Assembly: GCA_902611605.1 (NCBI GenBank)
Contig: CACMAH010000009.1
Coordinates: forward strand, 1 to 58,817
DNA from: an uncultured Alphaproteobacteria bacterium
Lineage (GTDB): Bacteria > Pseudomonadota > Alphaproteobacteria > Rhodobacterales > Rhodobacteraceae
Length of the DNA stretch: 58,817 nucleotides
Reading direction: 5' to 3'
Every line of letters begins with the position of its first letter. Positions within the stretch are counted from its first letter, which is position 1. The position numbers were made by a program, and so were the translations under genes. The notes below the pieces were generated by a model. It made no database searches and was not told where the DNA came from. It saw only the letters and a program-made list of their open reading frames with translations. This document shows, piece by piece, positions 8,289 to 17,071 of this stretch.

Positions 8289-9095
8289 GTGTCAAAAATT
8301 GATAGAAATTTTAAATCGTTCAAAAAGCAATTTCATTTTCTAAGTTCTAGAAAATTTATTGCACTTCCTCATAGAGGTGCGCATTTTTTTTCCAAAAATA
8401 ATTCTAATAAATATTTAGAAAATACACATTCTGCATTTTCAAAAGCTAGAGAATTGGGCTTCACACATATTGAGACTGATGTTCATGCTAGTAAAGACTC
8501 TATTCCTTATATTATACACGACCCTACTTTAAAAAGATTAACTGGAGACGATATAGCTTTAAAAGACCTAACTTCCGTAGACATTGAAAAAATACGTTTG
8601 AAAGGAAGCCATTTAATTCCAAAATTAGAAGAAACTCTGGAAGAATTTCCTTCAACTTATTTCAATATAGACGCGAAGTGTTGGAAAGTTGTAGAACCGT
8701 TAGCAGATACCATAAATAAAACCGAAACCTTTGATAGAATATGTATTGCCAGTTTTAACGATAAAAGAATTTCCCATATTAGAAATCTGATAAAAGAATC
8801 TATATGTTTTAGCGCTGGTACATTAAAGTCTTTAAGTATTATGATCTCACTTAGATTAGGGGTTATTTCTGATATAGATGTTCCTTGTCTTGAATTACCT
8901 TTTTTTTATAAAGGTATAAAGGTCTTAAATAAATCTTTAATTAAAAAAATAAAAAAAACAGGAACTAAAATCATAGTATGGGTTATTAACAAAGAAAACC
9001 ATATTAATGAATTAATTGATTATGGAGTAGATGGGTTAATAGTAGACGATTGCTTACTTTTAAAAAAAATACTGATTAAGAAAGGTTTATGGTAA
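8289..9095 (+). CDS. Glycerophosphodiester phosphodiesterase
   Basis: GDPD-family metal-dependent phosphodiesterase, which splits glycerophosphodiesters into glycerol-3-phosphate and an alcohol. The N-terminal core is clear: LPHRGAHFF, then ENTHSAFSKARELGFTHIETDVH and IIHDPTLKRLTGD. These supply the catalytic pair of His and the Glu/Asp metal ligands. No signal peptide is seen, so it probably acts in the cytoplasm. The start is a GTG at 8289; an ATG two bases earlier is out of frame. Its TAA overlaps the ATG of the GH4 gene, so the two are translationally coupled. This suggests a substrate carrying both a glycosidic bond and a glycerophosphate. Length (268) is normal. Confidence 0.87.
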   Translation: MSKIDRNFKSFKKQFHFLSSRKFIALPHRGAHFFSKNNSNKYLENTHSAFSKARELGFTHIETDVHASKDSIPYIIHDPTLKRLTGDDIALKDLTSVDIEKIRLKGSHLIPKLEETLEEFPSTYFNIDAKCWKVVEPLADTINKTETFDRICIASFNDKRISHIRNLIKESICFSAGTLKSLSIMISLRLGVISDIDVPCLELPFFYKGIKVLNKSLIKKIKKTGTKIIVWVINKENHINELIDYGVDGLIVDDCLLLKKILIKKGLW

Positions 9096-10447
9096 TGACA
9101 AAACTTACCATAATTGGCGCAGGTAGTACAGTATTCACAAAAAATATTGTGGTAGATCTATTAACAATTAAGCAATTTAAATCAATAGAAATTGCGCTTA
9201 TGGATATTGATCAAAATCGATTATTAAAAACCAAAGAAGTCTTAGAAATTATTGCAAAGAAAATGGGAGCAACTCCTAAAATATCCTTACATACAAACAG
9301 AAGAGAATCTTTATTAGATGCTGATTTTGTTCAAACAACTATTCAAGTAGGTGGGTATAGGCCTTCTACCGTTATTGATTTTGAAATACCAAAAAAGTTT
9401 GGATTAAATCAAACTATTGCCGATACTCTTGGTATAGGTGGAATTATGAGAAGCTTGAGAACAATACCTGTACTTTTAAATATAGCTGAGGATATAGAGC
9501 AAGTTTGTCCAAATGCTTTATTGATGCAATATGTTAATCCTATGTGTACAAATATGATTGCCATTAACAAGGTTTTTCCAAATATAAAAAATATTGGACT
9601 TTGCCACTCAGTTCAAGGAACAGCTGAAATGCTAGCTGAAGATCTTCAGGAAAATATAAAAAATATAAGTTATCAATGTGCAGGAATAAACCACATGGCA
9701 TTTTTTCAAAAATTTGAAAAAACCTCAACTGGTGAAGACTTATATCCCAAATTAAAACGATTAGCTGATCAAATTTTAAGTGATAAAAAAATTTCTAGTA
9801 GAACAAAAAAACAAGAATATCCCGGAAGAAATTTACATGAAAAAGTCAGATATGAGATATTAAAGCGTTTCGGTTTTTTTGTTACTGAGTCTAGTGAACA
9901 TTTTGCAGAATATGTTCCATGGTTTATTAAGCCAAATAGAGAAGAACTAATTGAAAAGTATAAGATCCCTGTAGATGAATATATTTTACGGTGTGAGTAC
10001 TATTCTGAACTATGGAATGAATTAGATAAAGATATTTCAATTATTACTAACGAAGCAATTAAAAGAAGTCATGAATATGCTTCTTATATAATCGACGCTA
10101 TAGTAAATAATAATAAATTTACAGTATATGGGAATGTTATGAATAATGGTTTAATTGAAAACCTACCCAGTAATTGTTGTGTAGAAGTTCCTTGTATTGT
10201 CGATAATAAAGGTTTCTATCCACAAAAAATTGGTAGGTTACCTGAGCAACTCTCAGCACTTATGCGAACTAATATTAATGTACAAATTCTTACAGCAGAG
10301 GCTGCATTAACTAAAAAAAGGGAACATATCTATCATGCTGCTATGTTAGATCCCTTAACCGCTTCTCATTTATCAATAGACGAAATTTATGCTTTAACTG
10401 ATGAAATGTTAGAAGCTCACTCAGATTATCTACCTGAATACAGATGA
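9095..10447 (+). CDS. Glycoside hydrolase family 4 (alpha-galactosidase/alpha-glucosidase type)
   Basis: GH4 enzymes hydrolyse glycosides by an unusual NAD+- and Mn2+-dependent oxidation-elimination route. The Rossmann start is KLTIIGAGSTVFTKN, followed by LMDID, the metal and substrate region QYVNPMCTNM and GLCHSVQG, then GINHMAFF. Family members include MelA (alpha-galactosidase) and AglA/B; the metal-binding Cys in the GLCHS stretch fits GH4. The frame begins at 9089, but ATG 9095 gives a TAATG overlap with the upstream phosphodiesterase and better spacing from AAAGG. It is convergent with the sugar ABC transporter genes, which may import its substrate. The sugar released is not determinable from sequence. 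Confidence 0.88.
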   Translation: MTKLTIIGAGSTVFTKNIVVDLLTIKQFKSIEIALMDIDQNRLLKTKEVLEIIAKKMGATPKISLHTNRRESLLDADFVQTTIQVGGYRPSTVIDFEIPKKFGLNQTIADTLGIGGIMRSLRTIPVLLNIAEDIEQVCPNALLMQYVNPMCTNMIAINKVFPNIKNIGLCHSVQGTAEMLAEDLQENIKNISYQCAGINHMAFFQKFEKTSTGEDLYPKLKRLADQILSDKKISSRTKKQEYPGRNLHEKVRYEILKRFGFFVTESSEHFAEYVPWFIKPNREELIEKYKIPVDEYILRCEYYSELWNELDKDISIITNEAIKRSHEYASYIIDAIVNNNKFTVYGNVMNNGLIENLPSNCCVEVPCIVDNKGFYPQKIGRLPEQLSALMRTNINVQILTAEAALTKKREHIYHAAMLDPLTASHLSIDEIYALTDEMLEAHSDYLPEYR

Positions 10448-10487
10448 TAAACTAAAAATAATTTTTTAGGAAAATATAATAATTCAA

Positions 10488-11339
10488 TTATTGTTTTACT
10501 GAACCCAATGTCAAACCGGCAATAAAGTGTTTCTGCATAAGAAAAAACATTGCAACTGGTGGTATAGCAGCACATAAAGAAGCTGCCGAAACTAAATGCC
10601 AATTATTTACATATTGGCCATTTAATGATCTTATCCCAGCAGTAATCGGTTTTACACTTTCTCCTTGTGTTAGGACCGTAGCCCAGAAAAAATCATTCCA
10701 GACAAAAGTAAAAATTAATACTGCTAGAGCAGCCAGGGCGGGTCGAACTAGTGGTAAAACTATGTATAAAAATATCTTTGCTTCACTAACTCCCTCTATT
10801 CTTCCACTTTCAATAAGCTCAAAAGGCAAGGCTTTTATAAAATTTCTCATAAAAAAAGTACAAAATCCCGTTTGAAATGCAGCATGAAATAAAACCTGAC
10901 CAGAAATTGTATTATATAAACCAGTAGATACTGACATATCCCTTACTGGTATCATTAAGATTTGGAAGGGTATAAAATTGCCAGCAACAAATATAAAAAA
11001 AAGTGGTAGGGACCATCTAAACTTATAAATTGCTAGTGCATAACCTGCTAAACAAGCTAAAGATACTGAAAGTATAACAGTTGGAATAGTTATTAAAAAA
11101 GAATTTTTTAAATATAAAATAGCCTTTGAACGTTTAAATACTTCTGAATAGTTTTCAATCAATAAAAACTGAGAAGGCCAACCAAAGACATTACCTGTGT
11201 TAATATCTGCAGCAGATCTTACTGAAGTCAGAAAAATAGCAATTAGAGGTAAGAGCCAAATTATTAATACAATCGGTAAAACAATTTTGTATATCAACTG
11301 ATATTTTGGCGAGAAAGTATTAATCGGTTTTGGAAACAT
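10488..11339 (-). CDS. Carbohydrate ABC transporter permease, MalG family
   Basis: Inner-membrane permease of a CUT1 sugar ABC importer, 283 residues with about six membrane segments. The EAA loop that contacts the ATPase is visible as ELIESGRIEGVSEAKIFLYIVLPLVRPALA, preceded by a typical MRNFIKALPF. It follows the MalF-type gene with a 3-bp gap, so translation is probably coupled. It works with the adjacent binding protein (12321-13556) and the divergent ATPase (13710-14771). The substrate is probably an oligosaccharide or glycoside, given the neighbouring GH4 and GH2 enzymes. Confidence 0.93.
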   Translation of the reverse strand: MFPKPINTFSPKYQLIYKIVLPIVLIIWLLPLIAIFLTSVRSAADINTGNVFGWPSQFLLIENYSEVFKRSKAILYLKNSFLITIPTVILSVSLACLAGYALAIYKFRWSLPLFFIFVAGNFIPFQILMIPVRDMSVSTGLYNTISGQVLFHAAFQTGFCTFFMRNFIKALPFELIESGRIEGVSEAKIFLYIVLPLVRPALAALAVLIFTFVWNDFFWATVLTQGESVKPITAGIRSLNGQYVNNWHLVSAASLCAAIPPVAMFFLMQKHFIAGLTLGSVKQ

Positions 11340-11342
11340 GAT

Positions 11343-12314
11343 TTAGACTTCTCTTTCATTTTTATATAAACGCCATAAAAAATAACTTATATAAATAAGC
11401 ATAATAAAAAATAATACTGTTGCTATTGCTGAACCATATCCCAGTCTAAAACCATATTCAGAAAGAGCAGTTTCATACATATAGTACGCTAGAACATTTG
11501 ATGAACCATAAGGTCCACCTTCAGTCATAATAGCTACCATATCAAAAGATCTTAATGCGCCAATTACAGTAACAACGACAGAGATAAATGTTGCAGGCCT
11601 AAGCTGAGGCAGAACCACGTGCCATAACATTTTTATACCCTTTGCTCCATCTAACCTTGCTGCCTCCATCAAATCTTTAGAAACATTACTTAATCCTGTT
11701 AGATATAAAATCATGCAATAGGCTATTTGAGGCCATAAACCGGCAAAAATTATTCCATAAGTGACCAATTCTTCATCTGATAATATTGCGATAGGTTCCA
11801 AACCTAAAGATAAAAAAATATACGCCAATAATCCAAAATTAGGATTATAAAACCAAGCGAAAATTAGTCCAACCACTACTTGTGAAATAACAAATGGAAA
11901 AAAAAATAAAGATTTATAAAACCTTATTCCAAAAACAATTTGGTTTAAAAATAAAGCAATAAATAGTCCGATTGGAACAGCAAATAAATAAAGAATAAGC
12001 CATATGCAATTATTTTTTAAAGAGGTATAAAAATACTCGTCATCAAAAAGTTCAATATAATTCGCTAAGCCAACCCATTGAGCTTCACCAAGTCCGTCCC
12101 ACTCATAAAAAGATATCCAAACAGATTGGAAAATGGGAATAATCACATAAACAAGGAAAAAAATTATTGCTGGCAGCAAAAAATACCAGGGAGAAAAAAC
12201 TAATTTATTCTCAGAATAAATTCTTTTTTTTTGATCAAAAAGAGCTATTTGTTGCAAATATAATAACCAATCAATTAATGATAATTTTAAATGGGTGGGA
12301 GTTACCCCACCCAA
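11343..12314 (-). CDS. Carbohydrate ABC transporter permease, MalF family
   Basis: Second inner-membrane permease of the CUT1 importer, with about six membrane segments and an EAA loop reading DLMEAARLDGAKGIKMLWHVVLPQL. The first membrane segment starts at WYFLLPAIIFFLVYVIIPIF. The N-terminus is uncertain. The only upstream ATG (12314) lies inside the hairpin that follows the binding-protein gene and would add an odd 40-residue leader. A TTG at 12257 is the next standard candidate; neither has a good ribosome-binding site. The gene lies in the order binding protein, MalF-type, MalG-type. Confidence 0.88.
   Translation of the reverse strand: MGGVTPTHLKLSLIDWLLYLQQIALFDQKKRIYSENKLVFSPWYFLLPAIIFFLVYVIIPIFQSVWISFYEWDGLGEAQWVGLANYIELFDDEYFYTSLKNNCIWLILYLFAVPIGLFIALFLNQIVFGIRFYKSLFFFPFVISQVVVGLIFAWFYNPNFGLLAYIFLSLGLEPIAILSDEELVTYGIIFAGLWPQIAYCMILYLTGLSNVSKDLMEAARLDGAKGIKMLWHVVLPQLRPATFISVVVTVIGALRSFDMVAIMTEGGPYGSSNVLAYYMYETALSEYGFRLGYGSAIATVLFFIMLIYISYFLWRLYKNEREV
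12293..12312. terminator. Stem-loop between binding-protein and permease genes
   Basis: GGGTGGG at 12293-12299 pairs with CCCACCC at 12306-12312, a perfect 7-bp GC-rich stem with a 6-nt loop. It lies nine bases after the binding-protein stop codon in an otherwise very AT-rich region. The minus-strand side lacks a good T run, so it more likely protects or partly attenuates the transcript. This arrangement commonly gives more binding protein than permease. The first possible permease ATG lies inside this element. Confidence 0.6.
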
Positions 12315-12320
12315 AAAATT

Positions 12321-13556
12321 TTATTTATAAACTTTTGATTGAATTTTATCTAGTCTCTTTAAAATTTTATCAAGTCTATCAGGTTTCATCATGAACTCTT
12401 GAAAACCCTCCATTCCTGCGGCAGCCATCTCTGGTATAGCATCCCTATCATAGAATTGAGCTAGTCCAACAGCAGTATTTAAGGTTTCAAAACCTTCTGT
12501 AATGAATTTATCATCAGCAACTTTTGCTTTTGAATTAATTGGTAATTGACCTATTGTCTTATTCCACTCAGATTGAACATCAGGACGTGCTACAAATGCC
12601 AACCACTTTTTTGCGTCTCTTTTATTTTTTGCATTTGTAGGAATAAAAAAAGCGTCAGCTGGAGCTTCTTCTGCACGAGGCATGTCCTTTGTAATTTCTG
12701 GAAATTTGAAAAAATCTATTTGGTCATAGGTCAGACCTGCATTCTTATAAGCATCTACTGAAAAATTACCCATTACATACATTGCAGCTTCACCATTGGC
12801 AAATGGGACAACTGCGTCTTGCCAGGCCATACTTGCATGGTTTTCTATAAAATAACCAGCATTTACCAACTCAGCCCAATATTCAAAAGTTTTTCTTATT
12901 CTTGGGTCTGTATATTTTATTTTCCCAGCAGTTAAATCATTATGTACCTTATATCCATTTGTTCTGAGATTAATATAATCAAAAACACCTGCTGCTGTCC
13001 AAAGATACCGTGTCCCTATTGTAATTGGTGCTATTCCATTTTTCTTAAGCGTTTCACAGATATATTTAAATTGAACCCAAGTATTTGGTTCAAATAAACC
13101 TAGCTTATCAAAAATATCTTTTCTGTAATAAACACCCCACTGATAATAAGAATAAGGCACACCCCATTGTCTTCCACCGATAGTCATAGTTGGTTTTATA
13201 GCAGCTAAATCTTCGTGAAAGTTATTTTCATCCCATACATCTGATACATCTTCAAAAAGACCAGCTTTTACAAATGGTCTCATTCTATTGCCTGGGTACC
13301 AAGAAGTAACATCTGGTGCATCTGCAATTAAGAAATTTCTAATCGCAGCCTTATGCTCCTCTCTATCACCATTATTAGCTATAACATTAATATCTGGATT
13401 TTCCTTTTGAAATTTTGCTATGGCATTTTCAAAGGCAGCTTTTGGTCCTGGGTTCATGTCATCAAAAGTTATAACAAGATCTCTTGCAAAAGATGCCGAA
13501 CTAATTAGAATTACTGACAGTAAACTAATTAAAATCAGCTTAATTTTAGTATACAT
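12321..13556 (-). CDS. Carbohydrate ABC transporter substrate-binding protein, family 1
   Basis: Periplasmic sugar-binding protein of the MalE-like family. The signal peptide MYTKIKLILISLLSVILI...ASFA ends before RDLVITFD. Family features include FEDVSDVWDE, the WGVPYSYYQWGVYYRKDIFDKLG ligand-cleft segment and YVMGNFSVDAYKNAGL. The start was moved to ATG 13556 because GGAGGAG lies five to six bases upstream; a longer frame opens at 13595. It heads the minus-strand operon with two permeases and is divergent from the ATPase gene, sharing a 153-bp control region. Aromatic residues in the cleft segment fit a sugar ligand. Confidence 0.93.
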   Translation of the reverse strand: MYTKIKLILISLLSVILISSASFARDLVITFDDMNPGPKAAFENAIAKFQKENPDINVIANNGDREEHKAAIRNFLIADAPDVTSWYPGNRMRPFVKAGLFEDVSDVWDENNFHEDLAAIKPTMTIGGRQWGVPYSYYQWGVYYRKDIFDKLGLFEPNTWVQFKYICETLKKNGIAPITIGTRYLWTAAGVFDYINLRTNGYKVHNDLTAGKIKYTDPRIRKTFEYWAELVNAGYFIENHASMAWQDAVVPFANGEAAMYVMGNFSVDAYKNAGLTYDQIDFFKFPEITKDMPRAEEAPADAFFIPTNAKNKRDAKKWLAFVARPDVQSEWNKTIGQLPINSKAKVADDKFITEGFETLNTAVGLAQFYDRDAIPEMAAAGMEGFQEFMMKPDRLDKILKRLDKIQSKVYK

Positions 13557-13582
13557 TTCTCCTCCAATCATAAATGCAATTA

Positions 13583-13602
13583 GTAAGAACTCCAATTCTT
13601 AC
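13583..13602. promoter_or_regulatory. Candidate operator, palindrome GTAAGAA-N6-TTCTTAC
   Basis: A perfect 7-bp inverted repeat spanning 20 bases, located 26 bases upstream of the binding-protein start codon in the divergent spacer. The size and symmetry fit a dimeric repressor site, or it could form a leader hairpin. No regulator gene is present in this locus, so the binding protein is unknown. Confidence 0.4.
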
Positions 13603-13606
13603 CTAC

Positions 13607-13643
13607 ATTGACAGATGTTATTATTTAATTGAGTATTGTCAAT
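13607..13643. promoter_or_regulatory. Divergent promoter region with paired TTGACA boxes
   Basis: ATTGACA at 13607-13613 and its inverted copy TGTCAAT at 13637-13643 form a 7-bp dyad. Each contains a -35-like TTGACA on opposite strands. On the minus strand, a TAACAT about 16 bases further could act as -10 for the binding-protein operon. The plus-strand -10 for the ATPase gene is less clear. These are predictions from motif spacing only. Confidence 0.35.
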
Positions 13644-13709
13644 GACTTGAAATTAAAATCCAAATTATATTTTAATAAATCTAATATTATAAAGAAAGTT
13701 TAAATAAAA

Positions 13710-14771
13710 ATGGCTGAGGTAATTTTAAAAGAGGTCAAAAAAGACTTTGGAAAATCAACAGTTATAAACGATGTTTCTCTCAAAATTAACGAAGGAGATT
13801 TTTGTGTAATTGTTGGTCCATCAGGATGTGGAAAATCAACTTTACTAAGGATAATTGCAGGGTTAGAAACACCAACTAGTGGTTCAATTATCATTAATTC
13901 TAAAGAAGTTACAACAGTAGATCCAGCTAATAGAGGAGTTGGAATGGTATTTCAAAATTATGCCTTATATCCTCATATGACTGTTGAAGAAAATATGAGT
14001 TTTGGATTGAGAATGAATAATGCTCCTAAGACTAAAATTAATAAAAAGGTCGGAGAAGCTGCAAAAATCCTTCAATTAACTGAATTAATGAAGAGAAAAC
14101 CGGCATCTCTATCTGGTGGACAACGACAACGAGTGGCAATAGGACGAGCAATAGTTAAAGGATCCAAAGTATTTCTGTTCGACGAACCACTTTCCAATTT
14201 AGATGCAGAGTTAAGAGTAGAGATGAGAATTGAATTAACTAGATTACATAAAGAATTGGGTGCGACTATAATTTATGTAACACATGACCAAACAGAAGCT
14301 ATGACCATGGCTGATAAAATAGTGGTGTTAAGAGATGGATGCGTTGAACAAATTGGTAAACCATTAGAACTTTATGCAAATCCAGATAATAAATTTGTAG
14401 CAGGGTTCTTAGGATCACCAAGTATGAATTTTTTGGAGGCTAAATTTGACGGAAAAGATCTAAAAATACCCTCTTTAGAAAACTTAAAGATCAAGAAATT
14501 TCCAAAATTAAGTAAAGAAAACTTAAAAGTAACCATAGGTGTGAGACCACAAGATGTACTATTTAAAAGATCTACTAAAGGTAAAAAGATAGAATTTGTT
14601 GAAAATTTGGGAAATTTATCCATTTATCACTTAAGGTTAGATAAAAATAATTCTTTGTTATCAGAATCAAATAATAAAGAAAATCTTCCCCCAGGAGAAA
14701 CCATTCAAATTACTCTTAACGAAAGATCATTGTATTTTTTTGATCAGAATTCCGGTTTAAGAATTAGATAA
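13710..14771 (+). CDS. Sugar ABC transporter ATP-binding protein (MalK/UgpC/MsmX type)
   Basis: Cytoplasmic ATPase of a CUT1 importer, 353 residues. Walker A is GPSGCGKST (near residue 37), the Q loop lies in FQNYALYPHMTV, the signature is LSGGQRQRVAIGRA, Walker B is VFLFDEPLSNLD and the switch His is in VTHDQTEAM. The C-terminal 110 residues form the TOBE/OB regulatory region, with IGVRPQDV. It is transcribed away from the binding-protein operon and almost certainly energises those two permeases; such ATPases can also serve several importers. It is convergent with the GH2 gene, 60 bp apart, with no clear terminator between. Confidence 0.95.
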   Translation: MAEVILKEVKKDFGKSTVINDVSLKINEGDFCVIVGPSGCGKSTLLRIIAGLETPTSGSIIINSKEVTTVDPANRGVGMVFQNYALYPHMTVEENMSFGLRMNNAPKTKINKKVGEAAKILQLTELMKRKPASLSGGQRQRVAIGRAIVKGSKVFLFDEPLSNLDAELRVEMRIELTRLHKELGATIIYVTHDQTEAMTMADKIVVLRDGCVEQIGKPLELYANPDNKFVAGFLGSPSMNFLEAKFDGKDLKIPSLENLKIKKFPKLSKENLKVTIGVRPQDVLFKRSTKGKKIEFVENLGNLSIYHLRLDKNNSLLSESNNKENLPPGETIQITLNERSLYFFDQNSGLRIR

Positions 14772-14831
14772 ACTTAACATGATTTTCTGATTTTAAAACA
14801 TGATTAATTAAATACAAATGTGAATAAACAT

Positions 14832-17030
14832 TTATTTTACAAAAATTGAAATTTCTTTTTGTGCAAAACGATTACTTATAATTGAGATTTTTATTTTTCC
14901 TAATCCTAAAGAACGTATCCAAAATCCAGCAGAACCCGCTCTTAGTGGTATTGAATTAGGACCAAAAATTATTGCAGGACCAGACAAATTTACAGATATA
15001 GTTTCATTCAGATATCTCATTTTATTACCAACCTGGTCTAGAGCTCGAATAATAACCCGAACGTCTGTACCTATGCTGACTTCCTCTAAATCTGGAATTA
15101 TTTCAAGGTTAGTTGGAACAGGGTCTGCAACAAATTTTCTACTAATAGCTAATTTTCTATCAATAAAACCGTTAATTTTGACATTTGGCCAATCTGTTCC
15201 CCAAGTTCCGAATACATTTTCAGGAAAATGCTCCGTGTCAACCATGATAGGTGGATGCGGTAAATTTGAAAAGTTTTTAAAATCTGGGTTAATGGAAAAT
15301 CTCTCCTCACTATCATTAAATTGAAATTCCACATAATCACAATTCGTTAAAATTATTAATGGTAAAACCCCTTGAATATTTCTTTCACCACGTGCCCAAA
15401 CGGTTACTGGCTCAAGAACTATCCCGTTTTTTGCATGATCCTGACTAGAATAAACATAGCTTGCAAATTTAGGTTCTCTAAACATATCCATAACTCCGTG
15501 ATAACAAATACGATCACCAGAGCCAAAATCTTTATGTGTATTATAATCAAATGCACACCAACCAATTGCACCTGCATTATTGCTAGCACCATAAGCCGCA
15601 TTTAAAACTTCAAGGTGTCTTAAAACGTGTTCATTTTGCCTTAATTCATTATCTACAGATTTGGTTGGAAACATGTGTCCATTAAATTCTGTGACCATAT
15701 ATGGAACATCATAGTTAAATCCTGTGCATTCACGTTGAGGTCTTAAAGGAATTCTTCCTCTGTTCCCACCTAATTCTTCCTCACCCAAAATAAAATCATT
15801 CATAGTATAAACATCCTCAAGAAATTCACCTTCTTCGAATTTTCTAACTCCACCTGTTTGACGAGTACTATCTAACTGATGAGCAACTTGATTTGTTTTT
15901 AAATAAAATTCGTGATTATCGGGACTCTCATTTATTCTAACACCCCATAAAATAATGGATGGGTGATTCCAGTCCCTTTCAATCATGTTTTGTACATTCT
16001 CAATTGATTTATTCTGCCATTCTTTATCCCCTATGTGTTGCCAACCTGCTATTTCCTCAAAAACTAGTAACCCTATTTCATCACAACGATTTAGAAAATG
16101 TTTGGATTGTGGATAATGAGAGGTTCGAACCAGATTGATCCTTAAATCATATTTTAAAATTTCAGCATCTTTGTACTGAGCCGATTTTCCTAAAGCATAA
16201 CCAACATAGGGAAAACTTTGATGACGATTCAAACCTCGAATTTTTATTGGATTTCCATTAAGAATAAAACCATTTTTGGTAAATTCTGCTGATCTAAAAC
16301 CAAAACGTTCAGAAAGATTATCAATACCGTATGGAGTTTCAATCCGAATATCTAACGCATACAATACGGGATTATCCGTATCCCAAAGTTTTATATTTTC
16401 AAGTTTATCAATTTCAAAACAAATTTCTTCTCTAGTAATTTTGAATTTTGAAGTAGATAGTGTCTTACCTTCCGTATCCTTCAACTTTGCAATTAAAAAA
16501 CCTGACAAGGTTATTTTTTTTGGATTAAATAAATTAACATTTACTTTTACAGACTTTTTTTCATTTAACACATTCGGAGTTTCAATTTTTATGTTTTGTA
16601 TTAATATCGGAGAAGTAATACGCAAATGTACATCCCTATAAATCCCTGCATAGGTTAAATAATCTATTCGACCTCCAAATGGTGGAATAGAGGGGTTTTC
16701 ACTTCCATCAATCTTGACTTTTAAAATATTTTCTCCCTTTTTAAGTTCATCAGTTAATCTAGCTATAAAGGGGGAATATCCATCAGTATGAGAAACGATT
16801 TTTTTATTATTTAAAAATACTTGTGTATTTGCCATTACCGCTTCGAATATAACAGAAATCTCTTTATTATCCCAAGTTGAATTAGGGATAATTATTTTTT
16901 CATAAATAAACTCTCTTTGATAAGTTTTTTCATCAAAATAATTAAAAGGTAATTCAATAGCGGTGTGCGGTAGACAAACCTCAGAACTTCCAAATAACCA
17001 GTTATCATTAAAATTTAATAGTTTACGCAC
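14832..17030 (-). CDS. Glycoside hydrolase family 2 (beta-galactosidase/beta-glucuronidase type)
   Basis: A 732-residue GH2 enzyme with the normal layout: N-terminal sugar-binding jelly roll (about 1-150, with YLTYAGIYRDVHL), Ig-like domain (about 155-255), TIM barrel (about 258-560, starting KIRGLNRHQSFP) and C-terminal beta domains. The acid/base is Glu368 in RINES and the nucleophile Glu448 in VTEFNG; both are present. It starts with GTG and has no signal peptide, so it would act on imported glycosides. It is the last gene of a five-gene operon with an aldolase, an isomerase-like protein, a dehydrogenase and a PLP enzyme. Beta-galactosidase, glucuronidase or mannosidase activity cannot be separated by eye. 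Confidence 0.9.
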   Translation of the reverse strand: MRKLLNFNDNWLFGSSEVCLPHTAIELPFNYFDEKTYQREFIYEKIIIPNSTWDNKEISVIFEAVMANTQVFLNNKKIVSHTDGYSPFIARLTDELKKGENILKVKIDGSENPSIPPFGGRIDYLTYAGIYRDVHLRITSPILIQNIKIETPNVLNEKKSVKVNVNLFNPKKITLSGFLIAKLKDTEGKTLSTSKFKITREEICFEIDKLENIKLWDTDNPVLYALDIRIETPYGIDNLSERFGFRSAEFTKNGFILNGNPIKIRGLNRHQSFPYVGYALGKSAQYKDAEILKYDLRINLVRTSHYPQSKHFLNRCDEIGLLVFEEIAGWQHIGDKEWQNKSIENVQNMIERDWNHPSIILWGVRINESPDNHEFYLKTNQVAHQLDSTRQTGGVRKFEEGEFLEDVYTMNDFILGEEELGGNRGRIPLRPQRECTGFNYDVPYMVTEFNGHMFPTKSVDNELRQNEHVLRHLEVLNAAYGASNNAGAIGWCAFDYNTHKDFGSGDRICYHGVMDMFREPKFASYVYSSQDHAKNGIVLEPVTVWARGERNIQGVLPLIILTNCDYVEFQFNDSEERFSINPDFKNFSNLPHPPIMVDTEHFPENVFGTWGTDWPNVKINGFIDRKLAISRKFVADPVPTNLEIIPDLEEVSIGTDVRVIIRALDQVGNKMRYLNETISVNLSGPAIIFGPNSIPLRAGSAGFWIRSLGLGKIKISIISNRFAQKEISIFVK

Positions 17031-17071
17031 AATTTATATTTAGACTTTCTTTACCAACATCATTAGAATAA

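Noticed and set aside
11621-11640. Second TGGCAC-like sigma-54 match on the minus strand
   Set aside because: It lacks the TTGC element at the right spacing (TCTGC instead) and lies inside the permease coding sequence.
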